The position numbers and the translations under genes were made by a program. Shown piece after piece: positions 1 to 12,200 of a stretch of 64,000 bases of DNA. Position 1 is the first letter of the stretch, and each line of letters opens with the position of its first letter. Source of the stretch: Sarcocystis neurona (Eukaryota > Apicomplexa > Conoidasida > Eucoccidiorida > Sarcocystidae); NCBI GenBank assembly GCA_000727475.1, contig KL647327.1, positions 141,011 to 205,010 of the forward strand, read 5' to 3'. The notes under the pieces are model-generated. The model did no database searches. It saw only the letters and a program-made list of their open reading frames with translations, and was not told the origin of the DNA.

Positions 1-301
1 TCTGGAGGAGGCTCGCGCGGATCGATGTGTGTGAGAGCGGAGACGGAAGAGAGAAGCAAAAGAAGAGAAACACAAACTCAGAAAAAAAAAGAAGTGGGGA
101 AGGGGTGGAAGAAAGACGGTCACGAAGTAGCGGGAGAGTGCAGAGAAGACGGAGAGGGGAGAAAAAGTAGGCAGGGGAACAGGAAAAGGGGAAGAGACAG
201 AAGAAAGAAACAAGGGGGAGGGGAGTAAATAGACGAAACCAAGCACAGAAGAGGAAAAGAAACGGAGAAAGACAACAAAGACAAAACGCCAAAACAACCA
301 G

Positions 302-690
302 TGCTGCTCGTGTCTGTACACTGCGCGCTCCCATGTCGGGAGCCCGCTGCTGGTGTACGTACACTGCGTCCCGCGTGTGGGGCGTGTGCTCCTGGTGTCC
401 GTACACTGCGCATCCCCACGTCTGGAGCGCGCTGCTGGTGTACGTACACTGCGTCCCCCGTGTGGCGCGTGTGCCCCTGGTGTCCGTACACTGCGCATCC
501 CCACGCCGGGAGAGCGCCGCTGATGTATGCACACTACGTCCCACGTGCGGCGAGTGTGTTGCTGGTGTGTCTGCACACCGCGCATCCCCACGTCGGGAGA
601 GCGCTGCTGGTGTACGTACACTGCGTCCCATGTGTGGTGAGCGCGCTGTTGGCGTCTATGTCCACTGGGCCCCACTGGCGAGAAAAGAAC
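302..690. repeat. 85-bp tandem minisatellite built of ~42-bp half units
   Basis: The element GCTGGTGTACGTACACTGCG recurs at about 349, 434, 519 (diverged) and 604, a spacing of exactly 85 bases. Between these lie related half units at about 305, 391, 476, 561 and 645 that read CTGGTGTCCGTACACTGCGC. The core GTGTACGTACAC is a perfect palindrome. The array is open in several frames, but those translations are Cys/Thr/Pro-rich shadows, not a gene. Confidence 0.85.
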
Positions 691-1199
691 AGGGAGACGG
701 AGGGAAAAGAGGGACGCAGGAGAAACAGAAGAGGAGGAAGAAGAGCGAGGAGGGAGCGGGACACGTTAATAAAAGAAAAAGAGGGGAAAGAAGTGAGGCG
801 AAGAAAGTGGAAAAACTAGCAGCAGCAGCTTGACAAAGTCAACGTGCGAGGAAGCGCTGCACTGCAGCCAGCGACCGCCGCCAGCACCCGGGGAGTCAGT
901 CGGAGGCGTACAGAGGGTCCTGCAGAGAGCCACGTACTGAAGAGCCAAACTACACGTTTCCTACAAGTCTTCCCCTTTCTTTTTCTGTTCTTCTCTTTGC
1001 TGTTTGTCCTTTGTCTTTCGCTTCTTCGTCTTTCGCCTCTTCTCGAAACGACAATGACCGTTTCTTCTGCACCGGCGCATCTACGTATCCCTCCCAGAAA
1101 AAAGAAGATGCACCGCTCGTCCTTCCATATTTCTTCTTCCATCTTCAACCCTCACACACCCACGCACGTATTTCTCGCATGTTCATTTGCGCAGTGAAG

Positions 1200-1475
1200 T
1201 GCAAAGTCTATCGTTTAATACACAAGAAAGTATATATAGAGAGGGACAGATAGTTAGATATAGATAGATAGATATAGATAGGTAGATAGATATAGATAGA
1301 TAGATACAGATAGATAGATAGATAGGTAGATAGATAGATATAGATACATACACACTTAAACATATATATATATATACATTCTTATATAGAATATACATGT
1401 ATATAGTCTTATAGAGTTTTCTTCTTTGAACCGACATATATATCCACAAATATATATATATATAGCATGTAGAAC
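1200..1475. repeat. (GATA)n and (TA)n microsatellites
   Basis: About 1250-1350 is an interrupted GATA/TAGA tract, followed by TATATA-rich sequence to about 1470. The flanking 1-300 and 690-840 stretches are purine-rich GA low-complexity DNA. I see no supportable gene between 1 and 1600. Confidence 0.8.
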
Positions 1476-1605
1476 AGGTGGTCGGAGCTAGCGGGGAGGC
1501 ACATGCCGCTAGAGATATAGAAAGAGGAAGAAGAAGGATCGCAGCAGGGGTTTCTCTGCGCCGAGCAGCGAGGCGTAGAAGAGTCCACTGCACGGGAAAG
1601 AAACT

Positions 1606-1708
1606 TCACAGAAAATGCTGCGAGGGTACACGTACGTTTACACGTGGCGAGTGGACTACTTTTTGAAGGAGTTCAACTAATGCTACCGGCGTGAAGACGT
1701 TCGTATTT
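1606..1708 (-). CDS. candidate terminal exon (strand uncertain)
   Basis: On the minus strand a pyrimidine-rich tract ends in AG at about 1709 and is followed by an open frame of about 34 codons to a TGA at 1606, including ELLQKVVHSPRVNV. It could be the last exon of the transporter to its right, because the direction fits and no better terminal exon is visible, but it has no transmembrane character. On the plus strand the same bases encode GYTYVYTWRVDYFLKEFN followed by a stop, which looks equally protein-like. I cannot decide the strand. Confidence 0.25.
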
Positions 1709-2529
1709 CTTCTCGCGAAAAAAGTTGTAGACACTCCATCCCCGTGTCCACACTTCCTCAGAGGTTTTTGCACGTAGCCGTCCATGTCCACACACCCGTT
1801 CAAAGACGCAGCCGAGTCACCTCCAGACAGTCCCCTCAGCGCATATATATATATGTATACACGTGCCCATATAGATATATATATATATATGCGTATGTGC
1901 ACGTGGATACATATATATAGTTGGGAACCGATGCAGAGAGACACGTGCATCATTCTTCTCTGAGCAGCCCGTTTGACATGTGGAGGGAGACGAGAAGGCA
2001 AGTCCCTTTTGTGAAAAGCGCGAAACACAGAGCCGTCCGCATGCAGCTGCAGAGATCGGTGGAGAGACACCCGTCTCTGCAGGGCTCTGCGTCAGAAAAT
2101 CAGCCACCCCGTGCAACATGAACAGCGGCTGCCTCTCTCCTGCCCCATCGCGTGGAGACGCCTGCACCTCACGAGGTCTCTGCCTCTTCGGTCGCGCAGC
2201 CAGCAGCCAGTGCGGCAAAGAGACCCTGCTGCTGCTGGTAGGCGAGCTGCTACGCTTCGGGACGAGATAGTCTGCTGCCAGCAGCTGCCAGGGGCTGCTA
2301 CATGCGGGGACGAGCTGCTTCTACGTGCTGTGGCTCGATGCCTCTGCGTGCAGTGGGTAGCCCCTCTCTACACGTCGTGGCTGACTGCCTCTACACGTCG
2401 TGGCTCCCTGTGCATGCAGTGGCTAATTCTCTCTGAACGTCGCGGCTCGCTGTCTCTACACGTAGTGGCGAGCCGCAATTGCACACAGCGTAGTCAACTC
2501 CCCTGTCACACGCACGTAGACACATGCAT

Positions 2530-3395
2530 GCGCATGCAAGACGTCCCCCGCAGCAGCAACACACAAAAGCAGCAGCAACAGCAGCTAAAAGCAACTGCAG
2601 CAGCAAGGCAGAGGAGTTGGCCTACCGTCGAGAAGCTTCTGCTGCTCTGCCTCCGCTTCTTCTGCCATCGCTGCTGCAGCCGTGTGGGCCTCCGTCAGCA
2701 GCAGTACCCCAACAACCTGTCCTCGCAGCAACAGCAGCAGCGGCAGCAATGCACTTAGCTGTCGTTGCATCACCAGCAGGACTACCAGCAGAAACTTCAT
2801 CTGCCCTCGCGGAGGTGGTAGAGGCACCAGCGGACCCGTCGCATTCCCCCCCCCCGACGGAGGCCAGCAGCAACTTCTGAACAAGACACATCACCTCCGG
2901 AAGTTGTCGCTCAGCAGCCGCAGTAGCGCCAAGAAGTGTTGCTCCACGAGCAATCGCAGGGGCAGCAGCGACCGAGGAAACAGCAGCAGAGGCATTTCTA
3001 CGAGCAGCACCACCAACAGAGGCTGCAACGGCCGGAACAGCAGCAGAAGCAGCAACAAACACAACGGCAGCAGCACGGGCCGCACCGGCTCCCCGACCCA
3101 GGACGCGCGCGGGCGCAAGCGAATGTTATTGGATGCTTCAGCAGGAGCAGCAGCAGCAAGGCCGGCTGCACCAGCAGCAACGACGGCAAGCAAAGCAGCT
3201 GGGGAGAAGAAGCAGCAGGAGTACCCGAACAAAGAACAGCAGCAAGAGATTACCAGCAGCCGTCCAGTGGCATAAAGCTAACACCGGCAGCAACCGCAGC
3301 AACGTCACCAGCAACAGAAGCAGCAGCAAAAGCAGCAGCAACAGCAGTAGCGTCAGTAGCAGCAGAAGCAGCAGCAACAGCAGCAGCGCCAGTAG
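2530..3395. repeat. CAG/GCA trinucleotide-repeat tract (left of gap)
   Basis: The plus strand is dominated by imperfect GCA/CAG/AGC repeats with short unique interruptions. Long open frames here give poly-Ser, poly-Gln or poly-Ala in different frames, the signature of an untranslated triplet repeat. The tract runs directly into the run of N. Confidence 0.9.
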
Positions 3396-4241
3396 NNNNN
3401 NNNNNNNNNNNNNNNNNNNNNNNNNNNNNNNNNNNNNNNNNNNNNNNNNNNNNNNNNNNNNNNNNNNNNNNNNNNNNNNNNNNNNNNNNNNNNNNNNNNN
3501 NNNNNNNNNNNNNNNNNNNNNNNNNNNNNNNNNNNNNNNNNNNNNNNNNNNNNNNNNNNNNNNNNNNNNNNNNNNNNNNNNNNNNNNNNNNNNNNNNNNN
3601 NNNNNNNNNNNNNNNNNNNNNNNNNNNNNNNNNNNNNNNNNNNNNNNNNNNNNNNNNNNNNNNNNNNNNNNNNNNNNNNNNNNNNNNNNNNNNNNNNNNN
3701 NNNNNNNNNNNNNNNNNNNNNNNNNNNNNNNNNNNNNNNNNNNNNNNNNNNNNNNNNNNNNNNNNNNNNNNNNNNNNNNNNNNNNNNNNNNNNNNNNNNN
3801 NNNNNNNNNNNNNNNNNNNNNNNNNNNNNNNNNNNNNNNNNNNNNNNNNNNNNNNNNNNNNNNNNNNNNNNNNNNNNNNNNNNNNNNNNNNNNNNNNNNN
3901 NNNNNNNNNNNNNNNNNNNNNNNNNNNNNNNNNNNNNNNNNNNNNNNNNNNNNNNNNNNNNNNNNNNNNNNNNNNNNNNNNNNNNNNNNNNNNNNNNNNN
4001 NNNNNNNNNNNNNNNNNNNNNNNNNNNNNNNNNNNNNNNNNNNNNNNNNNNNNNNNNNNNNNNNNNNNNNNNNNNNNNNNNNNNNNNNNNNNNNNNNNNN
4101 NNNNNNNNNNNNNNNNNNNNNNNNNNNNNNNNNNNNNNNNNNNNNNNNNNNNNNNNNNNNNNNNNNNNNNNNNNNNNNNNNNNNNNNNNNNNNNNNNNNN
4201 NNNNNNNNNNNNNNNNNNNNNNNNNNNNNNNNNNNNNNNNN
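3396..4241. other. assembly gap of 846 N
   Basis: This run of N is bounded on both sides by CAG repeats, so the gap is most simply a repeat that could not be assembled. Its true length is unknown. It falls where exons for the second half of the minus-strand MFS transporter would be expected. Confidence 0.99.
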
Positions 4242-6100
4242 AGTAGGAGTGTCAAGAGCAGGATATGCAGCAGCAAACGCAGCAGCGTCAGTAACAGCCG
4301 AAGCAGCGGCAACAGCAGCTGTGTCACCAACAGCAGCAGAAGCAGCACGACACGGGGAAAACTCTTGCCTGCATCACAGCGAATGATGCCGCCATGCAGA
4401 AGAATAGGTAGGGAACGCGCTCGAGGATGGAGGGGTCTGTGATAAAACGTTCTCCACCTGCGCAAAGCAGCAGCCGCAGCAGAACAAGCGCAGCAGTGTC
4501 TGCTTTAATACACGAGAGGCAACAACAGCAGAAGTAGAAGCAGCGCAGCGGCCGAACAAGTAGACACACGAGAAGCAAAAGCAGCGGCAGCTGCAGAAGC
4601 AGGGCATCAGCACCTGCTACAGACAGACGAGAAACAACGGCAGCAGCAGCGGCAGGCGCGGAATCAGGAGCGAAACCAGGAGGGAGAGCAGCAAGAGCAG
4701 CAGCACAGAAAATGTGCAGCAGCAGCAGCAAGAGTAGATGTACTAACCGAAAGGGGAGCAACAGCTGCAGCAGCTCTAGCAGCAGTGAAAGCAAACAGGA
4801 GCAGCAGCAGGAGGAAGACAGGTAGCAGGATCGGTAGCAGCTGAAGCTACAGCGCCAGTAGCAGCAACAGCGACAGCAACGTGAACAGCAGCAGCAACAG
4901 CAACTGAGGAGGCAGGTCAGGTTCGTGAGCAACAGCAGAGCCAAAGATATGAGGGGCAGGAGAGGCAGCAGCAGCAGCAGCGGCATCCGGGCACGAAGCA
5001 CGGCAGCGCCGAAGGCAGCAGCAGCAGCCGCACGTCAGAAGCAGTTGTGGCAGCCTAACAGCAGCAGACGACGCGGCAGCAGCGGCGCAGCACGCAGCAG
5101 CAGCAGCAGAGAATCAACAGCAGCAGGAAGGGCAGCAGCAGCAGAGGAGCCGCAGCAGCAGGAACACCCGCAGAGGACGCAGCAACATAACCAGAGGACG
5201 CAGCAGCACCGGAGAACGACAGCAGCACGAAGAGCAGCAGCAGCAGCAGTGGAGCAACAGCGGCAGGAACACCAGCAGAGGACACAGCAACACCAGAAAA
5301 GGAGCAACAGCAGCACGCCCTGCAGCACAGGACGCAGCAACAGCAGCAGAGGAGCAAGATTAGCAGGAACGGCAGCGGCAGAAGAGCAACGGCGGCAGGA
5401 ACAGCTGCAGCAGCAAGAGTTCGGAAAGCAGGCTTACTCGTGTCCTGCAGAGCTGCTGCGCTGCGTTCAGAGAGATCTACCGATGAGGAAGAAGTCACAG
5501 AAGACGAGGTAATGGGAGAGGAAATGGGTGGGAGAAGAGAAGAACAGATCCAGGAGGGCAAGAGACATTCCGGAGCCGTCAGAAAGAGGCTCTGCAACGG
5601 GCAAAGGCAGCAGACGCTGAGGCCCCGAGCGAAAAACAGCAGCCCACTAACCTACGAACAGCAACAGCAGTAACAGGAGCAGCAGCAGCAACAGAAGTAG
5701 CATCAGCAGTAGCCGAACTAGCAGCTGCAGCAGCAGCAATGGCAGTAGCAGTTGCGGCAAGAGCAGCAGCAGTAGCGGCAAGAGCAGCAGCAGCGGTAGC
5801 AGCAATAGCAGCAGCAGCAGCACCGGCAGAGTGGCAACGGCAAATCACCTGCAGCAGCCAAGACAGCAGCAACAGAAGGAGCACTACACAAACTAGGCAG
5901 GGCAGCAAAAAAGGAGCGTGGAACAGCAGCAGAAGCGCTGCTTGAGTACTGCTGCACCAAGAGCAGCAACGGCAGGGGTAAAATGCCGGCGGCAACAGAA
6001 GCGATGCAGCGACGACAGCGTGCAAGACACTGCGTTCCTGGACGTGGAGCAGCAGCAGAAAGACACCGGCAGCAAGCGACGCAGTCAGCAATACGCCGAC
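4242..6100. repeat. CAG/GCA trinucleotide-repeat tract (right of gap)
   Basis: This continues the CAG-rich array. It is interrupted only by the transporter exon at 4369-4457 and by semi-unique DNA around 5430-5650 and 5880-6100. Read on the minus strand, the sense strand of the transporter, the repeat is CTG. I see no further convincing exon, although a hydrophobic minus-strand frame around 5950-6110 was considered. Confidence 0.85.
4369..4457 (-). CDS. transporter exon: loop and TM6, ends at a GC donor
   Basis: The exon is entered in phase 1 after TTTGCGCAG and encodes GERFITDPSILERVPYLFFC then MAASFAVMQ, a loop followed by a membrane helix. It leaves in phase 0 at ATGCAG followed by GCAAGA, a GC-AG type donor that otherwise matches consensus. 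The preceding exon, ending ...VPT plus one base, restores the frame exactly. The sense strand upstream is CTG-rich. Confidence 0.7.
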
Positions 6101-9100
6101 GTGAAATTCTGTCATACACATGTATACAAATATATGCATACCCATATATGCATGCATACATGTACTGCATACATATATACATATATATGTGTGCACATAT
6201 GTATAGATGTATTGCATGCGCATGTAAATAAATATCGGTAACCATAGGTAGACGTACAGAGAGGAAAGTATGTAAACAACTATATACACGGAGATGTAAA
6301 CACAGACATATCCATATGTAAACAGTATGCGAGCGGATAGTTACAGCGACCTGCGCAGACGTTCACGTAGATACACATAGACGCACACAGACAGAGATGG
6401 ATATGTATGCATATGTATATACATAGATAGATAGATAGATAGATAAGCAGACATATAGATACGCATAAACGCACACAGACAGAGACGGATATGTATGTAT
6501 ATATATATATATAGATAGATAGATGATAGATAGATAGATAGATAGGTAAGCAGATATATAGATACACATAAACGTAGACAGACAGAGACGGATATGTATA
6601 TATATATAGATAGATAGATAGATAAGCAGATATATACAGACACACGGGCACAAAGAGATATTAAGATAGAAAGGCAGGTATATACCGAGAGATACAGATA
6701 TAGACAGACAAATACACGGAGATAGGTGCGGGTGTGGAGACACGCAGAGGTATTTGCAGATGAATAGAAAAGTCGCAACGTAAGGAAATACAGATATACA
6801 GAGGCACACACACGCACACATATGTATACACCCATGGATAGACTCACTCGAATAGATGTTGTCTACAGAAGGACGAATACACTTATAAACATACATATAT
6901 ATATGTATATATATACGTACATCCGAGTAGAGATACCTTTCTAGTTCTATATGAACACGGCAGACGCAGGACAGCAAGAAAATCATATAGCAGCACCTAG
7001 TCATCCACTAGTCTCAAGGATAACTTGCACATATACATATATATATATATATACACGCCCTATATTAGTCTATCCATATGTGTATCTCTCTGTATATATC
7101 TGCCTATCTAGAATCGTACCTCTCTGTACCTATGTATCTACATATATCCACGCCTCTGTGTCTACGCATATAGTTGCGGACCTCTATGTGTACGCGTATG
7201 TATGCGTGCATATACGCCTATTCTTCTTCTGCGGCGACAAAGTGTGCGCAGCAAATCTCTGCGTAGAGACGAGAGATGCGCGGTACACACGTAGGCACGC
7301 GTGGGAAGTTGAGGAAGTACTCTGCGTCGATCGAAGAGATCCTCGTTTTCTCTTCGTAACCAGAAACGCGCAGCAGCAGCAGCAAGAAACAGCGGAGGCC
7401 CGTCTCACAGCAGCTCAAACGACCTCGGCGTCTTCACGACAAACAACTACTTACGCAGGTGTATCCTACGACCACGAACATGTGGATATACGTGTATATC
7501 TGCGCAGGTGCCTGTTAGATACTTAGACACACTCGCCTGGGGGTAGATACGGATATATGTTCAAACAATACGGCTGTACTTAGACAAGTGAAGGGAGAGC
7601 TTGGAAAGGATACCAGTACATCTGTTCACATAGAGATATAGATCGATAGACAAATGCATGCATGCACATATATAGGTATTCGGACATATGAAGACATTAC
7701 ACAGTATACGTGAGTACAGCTGCACATACACATATCGGTACAGCTACATATATATAGATGTGGAGATCTACAGATAGAGATATACACAGATACCTGAACA
7801 CATATATACAAAGACATTCAGACATACATATATGTATATATATGTATATATGTGTGTATAAAGATATATACACTTTTATGTATATATAGAGGCATCCATA
7901 CAGATACGTATATGTCTACAGATATGTCCACATACATGTAAAGATGTAACATCTGCACACATATATATGTATGGAGAGACCTACACACGTATACATATTC
8001 GTACATGGAAAGAGATGTACATACATACATATATCGTCATTTAAACGTATATATGTAAACATGTACAAACATATGTGTATGTATAGAGGTATATATATAT
8101 ATGTGTATACTGAGGCGGGCGTATATTTATGCGCAGGTGTGAGGGAGATATACGCGCCTACATCTCCTTGTGACGCACCTCCCCCCGCGGGTCTACAGAG
8201 AAACAGATAGAGAAAAGGGAAGAGAGAAATCGAGGGTGAGAATGAAAAAGATAGAGAAGGAAAGAGATGGAGGAGAAGAGAGAAAAATCAGGGGGAAGAG
8301 ATCTGAGAGAGAAGCTTGGCGATTTGGTCGTACGCGGGCTTTGTCTTTGGGAGAAGAGAGCCGCAGCGCAGCAGCGAGGGGGACGGGGTAACAGAGGCCG
8401 CAGCCAAGCGCAGCAACTATCCCGAACGACAGCAGCAGCAGCGCGTGGTCGTGGGCGCAGAAGCCGCAGAGCGCGAGGCCGAGGGAGAGGACGCTGCTGC
8501 CGAAAAAACACGCCCTGAGCAGCATTGCAGTAGCAGGGGAGAAGCACCACTGCAGGAGCAGGGGAGAAGCACCACTGCAGTAGCAGGGGACGCAGCACTG
8601 CAGAAGCAGGGGAACAGCAGCAGGAGCAGCAGCGTTGCAGCAGCAGGAGAAGTAGCGAAAAAAAGCAGCGAGAGGAGGCAGAGGAGAAGGGGGGGAAGAA
8701 GCGAATGTGTTCGCCTTCTCAGAAAAGGAAGCTGACATAACGCAGAAGCAGGGAGCGTCCAACAGGAAAAGGAGAAATACTAGACCGGAGATACGTGTGT
8801 ATGTATATTTGAGTATGGGTTTACATATATATATATATATGTAGAGAGAGAGACGTGTGTACAATGACGCGTATGTGTATGCGTATATACATTTACAGAG
8901 GGCGAGATATAGAGATTAAGATATGGACAGAGAAAGATATACATAGAGGGAGAGATAGAGACGCGTATTTATACATACATATATATATATATATATATGG
9001 AGAAAGACAGAGACGGACAGGGAAGGGCGTGTAGGTAGGGATATACGCAGAGAGACATACATAGAGACAGAGACACGCCTAGAGAGAGCAATGTATAGAG

Positions 9101-9203
9101 GGAGACATAGAGATATAGGTAGAGATTTAGAGAGAAATACATAGATATATATACATGTGTGTAGAACCGTAGACAGACAGATAGGTAGAGATACACGAGT
9201 GCG

Positions 9204-9236
<33 letters not shown>

Positions 9237-12200
9237 GTGTATATATTGCACAGGTCTACATAGGTAGATAGGAATACAGAGGAAGAAAGATATATACCAA
9301 GAGAGAGACGCAGGTGTGTACACATGTATACAAAGATGCACAGATAGGTAGAGACATACACGTATATGCATGTACAGAGAGAGACACATAGGAAGAAATA
9401 TAGGAGAAGAAAGATATGTACGTAGAGATTTAGACAGAGACAGATACACTGGCAGAGATACATACAGATTTGTTTAGTCACACACAAATATATATACTCG
9501 CATACAGAGACGGGGAGAGAGAAGGAGATACACATATATATATATATATATATGAATAGATAGATACCCGGAGAGAAATATACAGATATACGTAAATATA
9601 TGTAGAGAGATACACGTATAGTCAGATATATATATACAGACAGAGATGCATTTGAAGAAAGATACGCAGATGTGTATGTGTGTACAGATAGATAGAGATA
9701 TATAGACAGAGAGACATACAGAGAGAGACGTATGTAGAGAGACAGGGACATAGAGAGATATGGGGGTACACGGAGAGAGGAGAACATATACAGGGAGAGA
9801 TATAGAGACGGAAACTCACAGGTAGAGATACAGAGACGGAGATATACGTAGGTAGCGAGATATACAGAGAGAGATACAGAGAGATGGAGAAACACATACA
9901 GAGTGGGATGCATAGAAAGACATATATATATATATATAAAGAGAAGGGTTATACGCAAATAGATATATGTGTCGACCTGTGTACATGTTGACACACTGTT
10001 GGACAAATATACGTGTAGATTCACCGGGGAAGACCCAGCAGACATGCACAGATATACATATATAGTGAGAGAAGAGAGAGACACACAGCCACAAGATATA
10101 TATACGTTGAAAGATAGAGAGACAGCGAGAGAGTTTTTGATATATTGAGAGCGAGACTGGTAAGTAGAGAAGCACGCAGATATAAAGAATACGCATGTGC
10201 GTACACTTCTGTGGAGGTGATATCGACGAGAGAAGCGCCTCCATGTTGCGCGAGAGAAGAACATCGAAGAAACTTCGCTGCAGGAGACGGCGGGAAGCAA
10301 ACGGGAGATATTCACAGACGCGAGTCATCCACTTCTTCTGCATGCATTTTTCCACTACTACAGAGACGTGGACTCGTGTCCGTGTCTCGTGGAGCGTCTG
10401 CGTGTCCACCCTTGACAAGAGAGATTTTGTGTGAAGCCCTCCCACCGCACAGCGACACTCTGCATGCAGCGGCGCCTTCCAACAAGCGCCGAGAAAGGGG
10501 GGAGAATAGAAAGAGGGAAGAATAGAAAAAGAAGAGACGGGACGGAGAGGGCGCCGCAGCCTCCACCGGGGTTCCTCAAAAAGAGCAGAACCGGAAGGGG
10601 TGCGTGTGTCTCCTGAGCTCTGCAACGGCGACAGGAGTGGCCGAGGCAGAAGTGCCGGAAAAGCGAGGAAGGACCGGAAAAGAGAGAAAATAGAAGAGGA
10701 AGAAAGTACAAGAAGAGAGGAAGAGCGCGAAGAGACGCAGCAGCAAAAGAGAGAAAGTAGCAGCAGAGGGAAACGGGAAGAAGACAGAAAGGAGAGGAGA
10801 GGGTGCTCAAGAAGAGAAAACGTGCCACACGAGAGAAAACTGCAACAGCACAGAGGGCAGACGAAGAAAGGACGTAGAAGAGGGGAGAAAGTACGCGAAG
10901 AGAGAAAATGCAGGAAGAGAGAAAATGCAGGAAGAGAGAAAGTACCGGAAAAGAGAGGAAGTACCGGAAAAGAGAGGAAGTACCGGAAAAGAGAGGAAGT
11001 GCCCAAGAAAGAGGAAGTACCGGAAAAGAGAGGAAGTGCCCAAGAAAGAGGAAGTACCGGAAAAGAGAGGAAGTACCGGAAAAGAGAGAACAGCGCAAGA
11101 GGCAAGGAAGTCGAAGAAGAGGGAAAAGGAAGGAAGAGCAAAAACTCGCCGAGCTGACCTTCGCGTCCCGACTTTCTTCTCGACGAGCGTCCCGAAGAAT
11201 CCTCCGACGCCTTGACTTATCATTGCCCAGGCGTACACGTCTAGGCCGTCCTGCCATGTAGATATACAAATATACATACGTCACCATATACCTGCAGTCT
11301 TTCGTTCTCTGTCTCTTGCTATATACATATATATGTATATATGTGTGTATATATATGTACACATATGACACGTAGATACACATATATACATAGCCATATA
11401 GCCACAATAGATAGGTCTCTCTCTGTCTCTCTTGTTATACATATATAAATGAGGCACGTAGATATATACATATATACGCAATTATATATATATATATATA
11501 TATATACCTATAATACTTCGCCCTCTCTCTGTGTGTCTATCTACACGTACGCATCCACACACGTATGAACACATGGTTGAGACACCTCTATACATATATA
11601 TGTGTGTGTACATATCCACATTGGAGCAGGTGCATGTCTACATATCCGCATACAGAAGTATGCAGAGACAGAGAGACGGGTGTGGACACAAGTCCACGCA
11701 GGTGGGAGTTGACAAATACAAACACGTTGTAGAGGCTCTATGGTTTTCTCTTTCAACATATATACATATATGCATATATACATATGAGTAGACACGAAGA
11801 TAGATATGAAGAGGTGCGGATTCAGATATAGGCGGGGATGGAGACACAGACAGACAGAGGCGGATGTAGACAGGTGTCTACAGGGGTAGCACGAGACACG
11901 CATATGTCAACAAATACAGCCAGCTGCAGAGCGGTCGTATATACACGCAGAAGGGGAAAGGTCTACACCTGCATACAAACACATTTATGGGAGAGAGACG
12001 TGGAAGTAGACCGGTACATATGGACACGTGTGCGCATCTGCAGTGGAGAGCCAGCTGCTAGTGTGTAGGTGTCTGCACAGAGTTGCCAGCAGCAAGAGAA
12101 ACACTTCCGCCACTACGCGTACATCTGTGTGGGGGCGTAGAGAGAGGGCTGCGGATAAACAAATCGTGGGCGGAATGACCTCGAGCTGCGGGACAGACGC

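Noticed and set aside
2682..5512. Long open frames rich in Ser, Gln or Ala on the plus strand, and in Leu or Cys on the minus strand
   Set aside because: They follow directly from CAG/CTG triplets, which are stop-free in most frames. Different frames of the same DNA are open at once, there are no exon borders, and a transporter exon on the minus strand lies among them.
8969..11141. 448- and 441-codon minus-strand frames
   Set aside because: These are Tyr/Ile/Leu/Ser shadows of GAGATA, TATA and CTCTTT repeats. The transporter exons on either side join without them.
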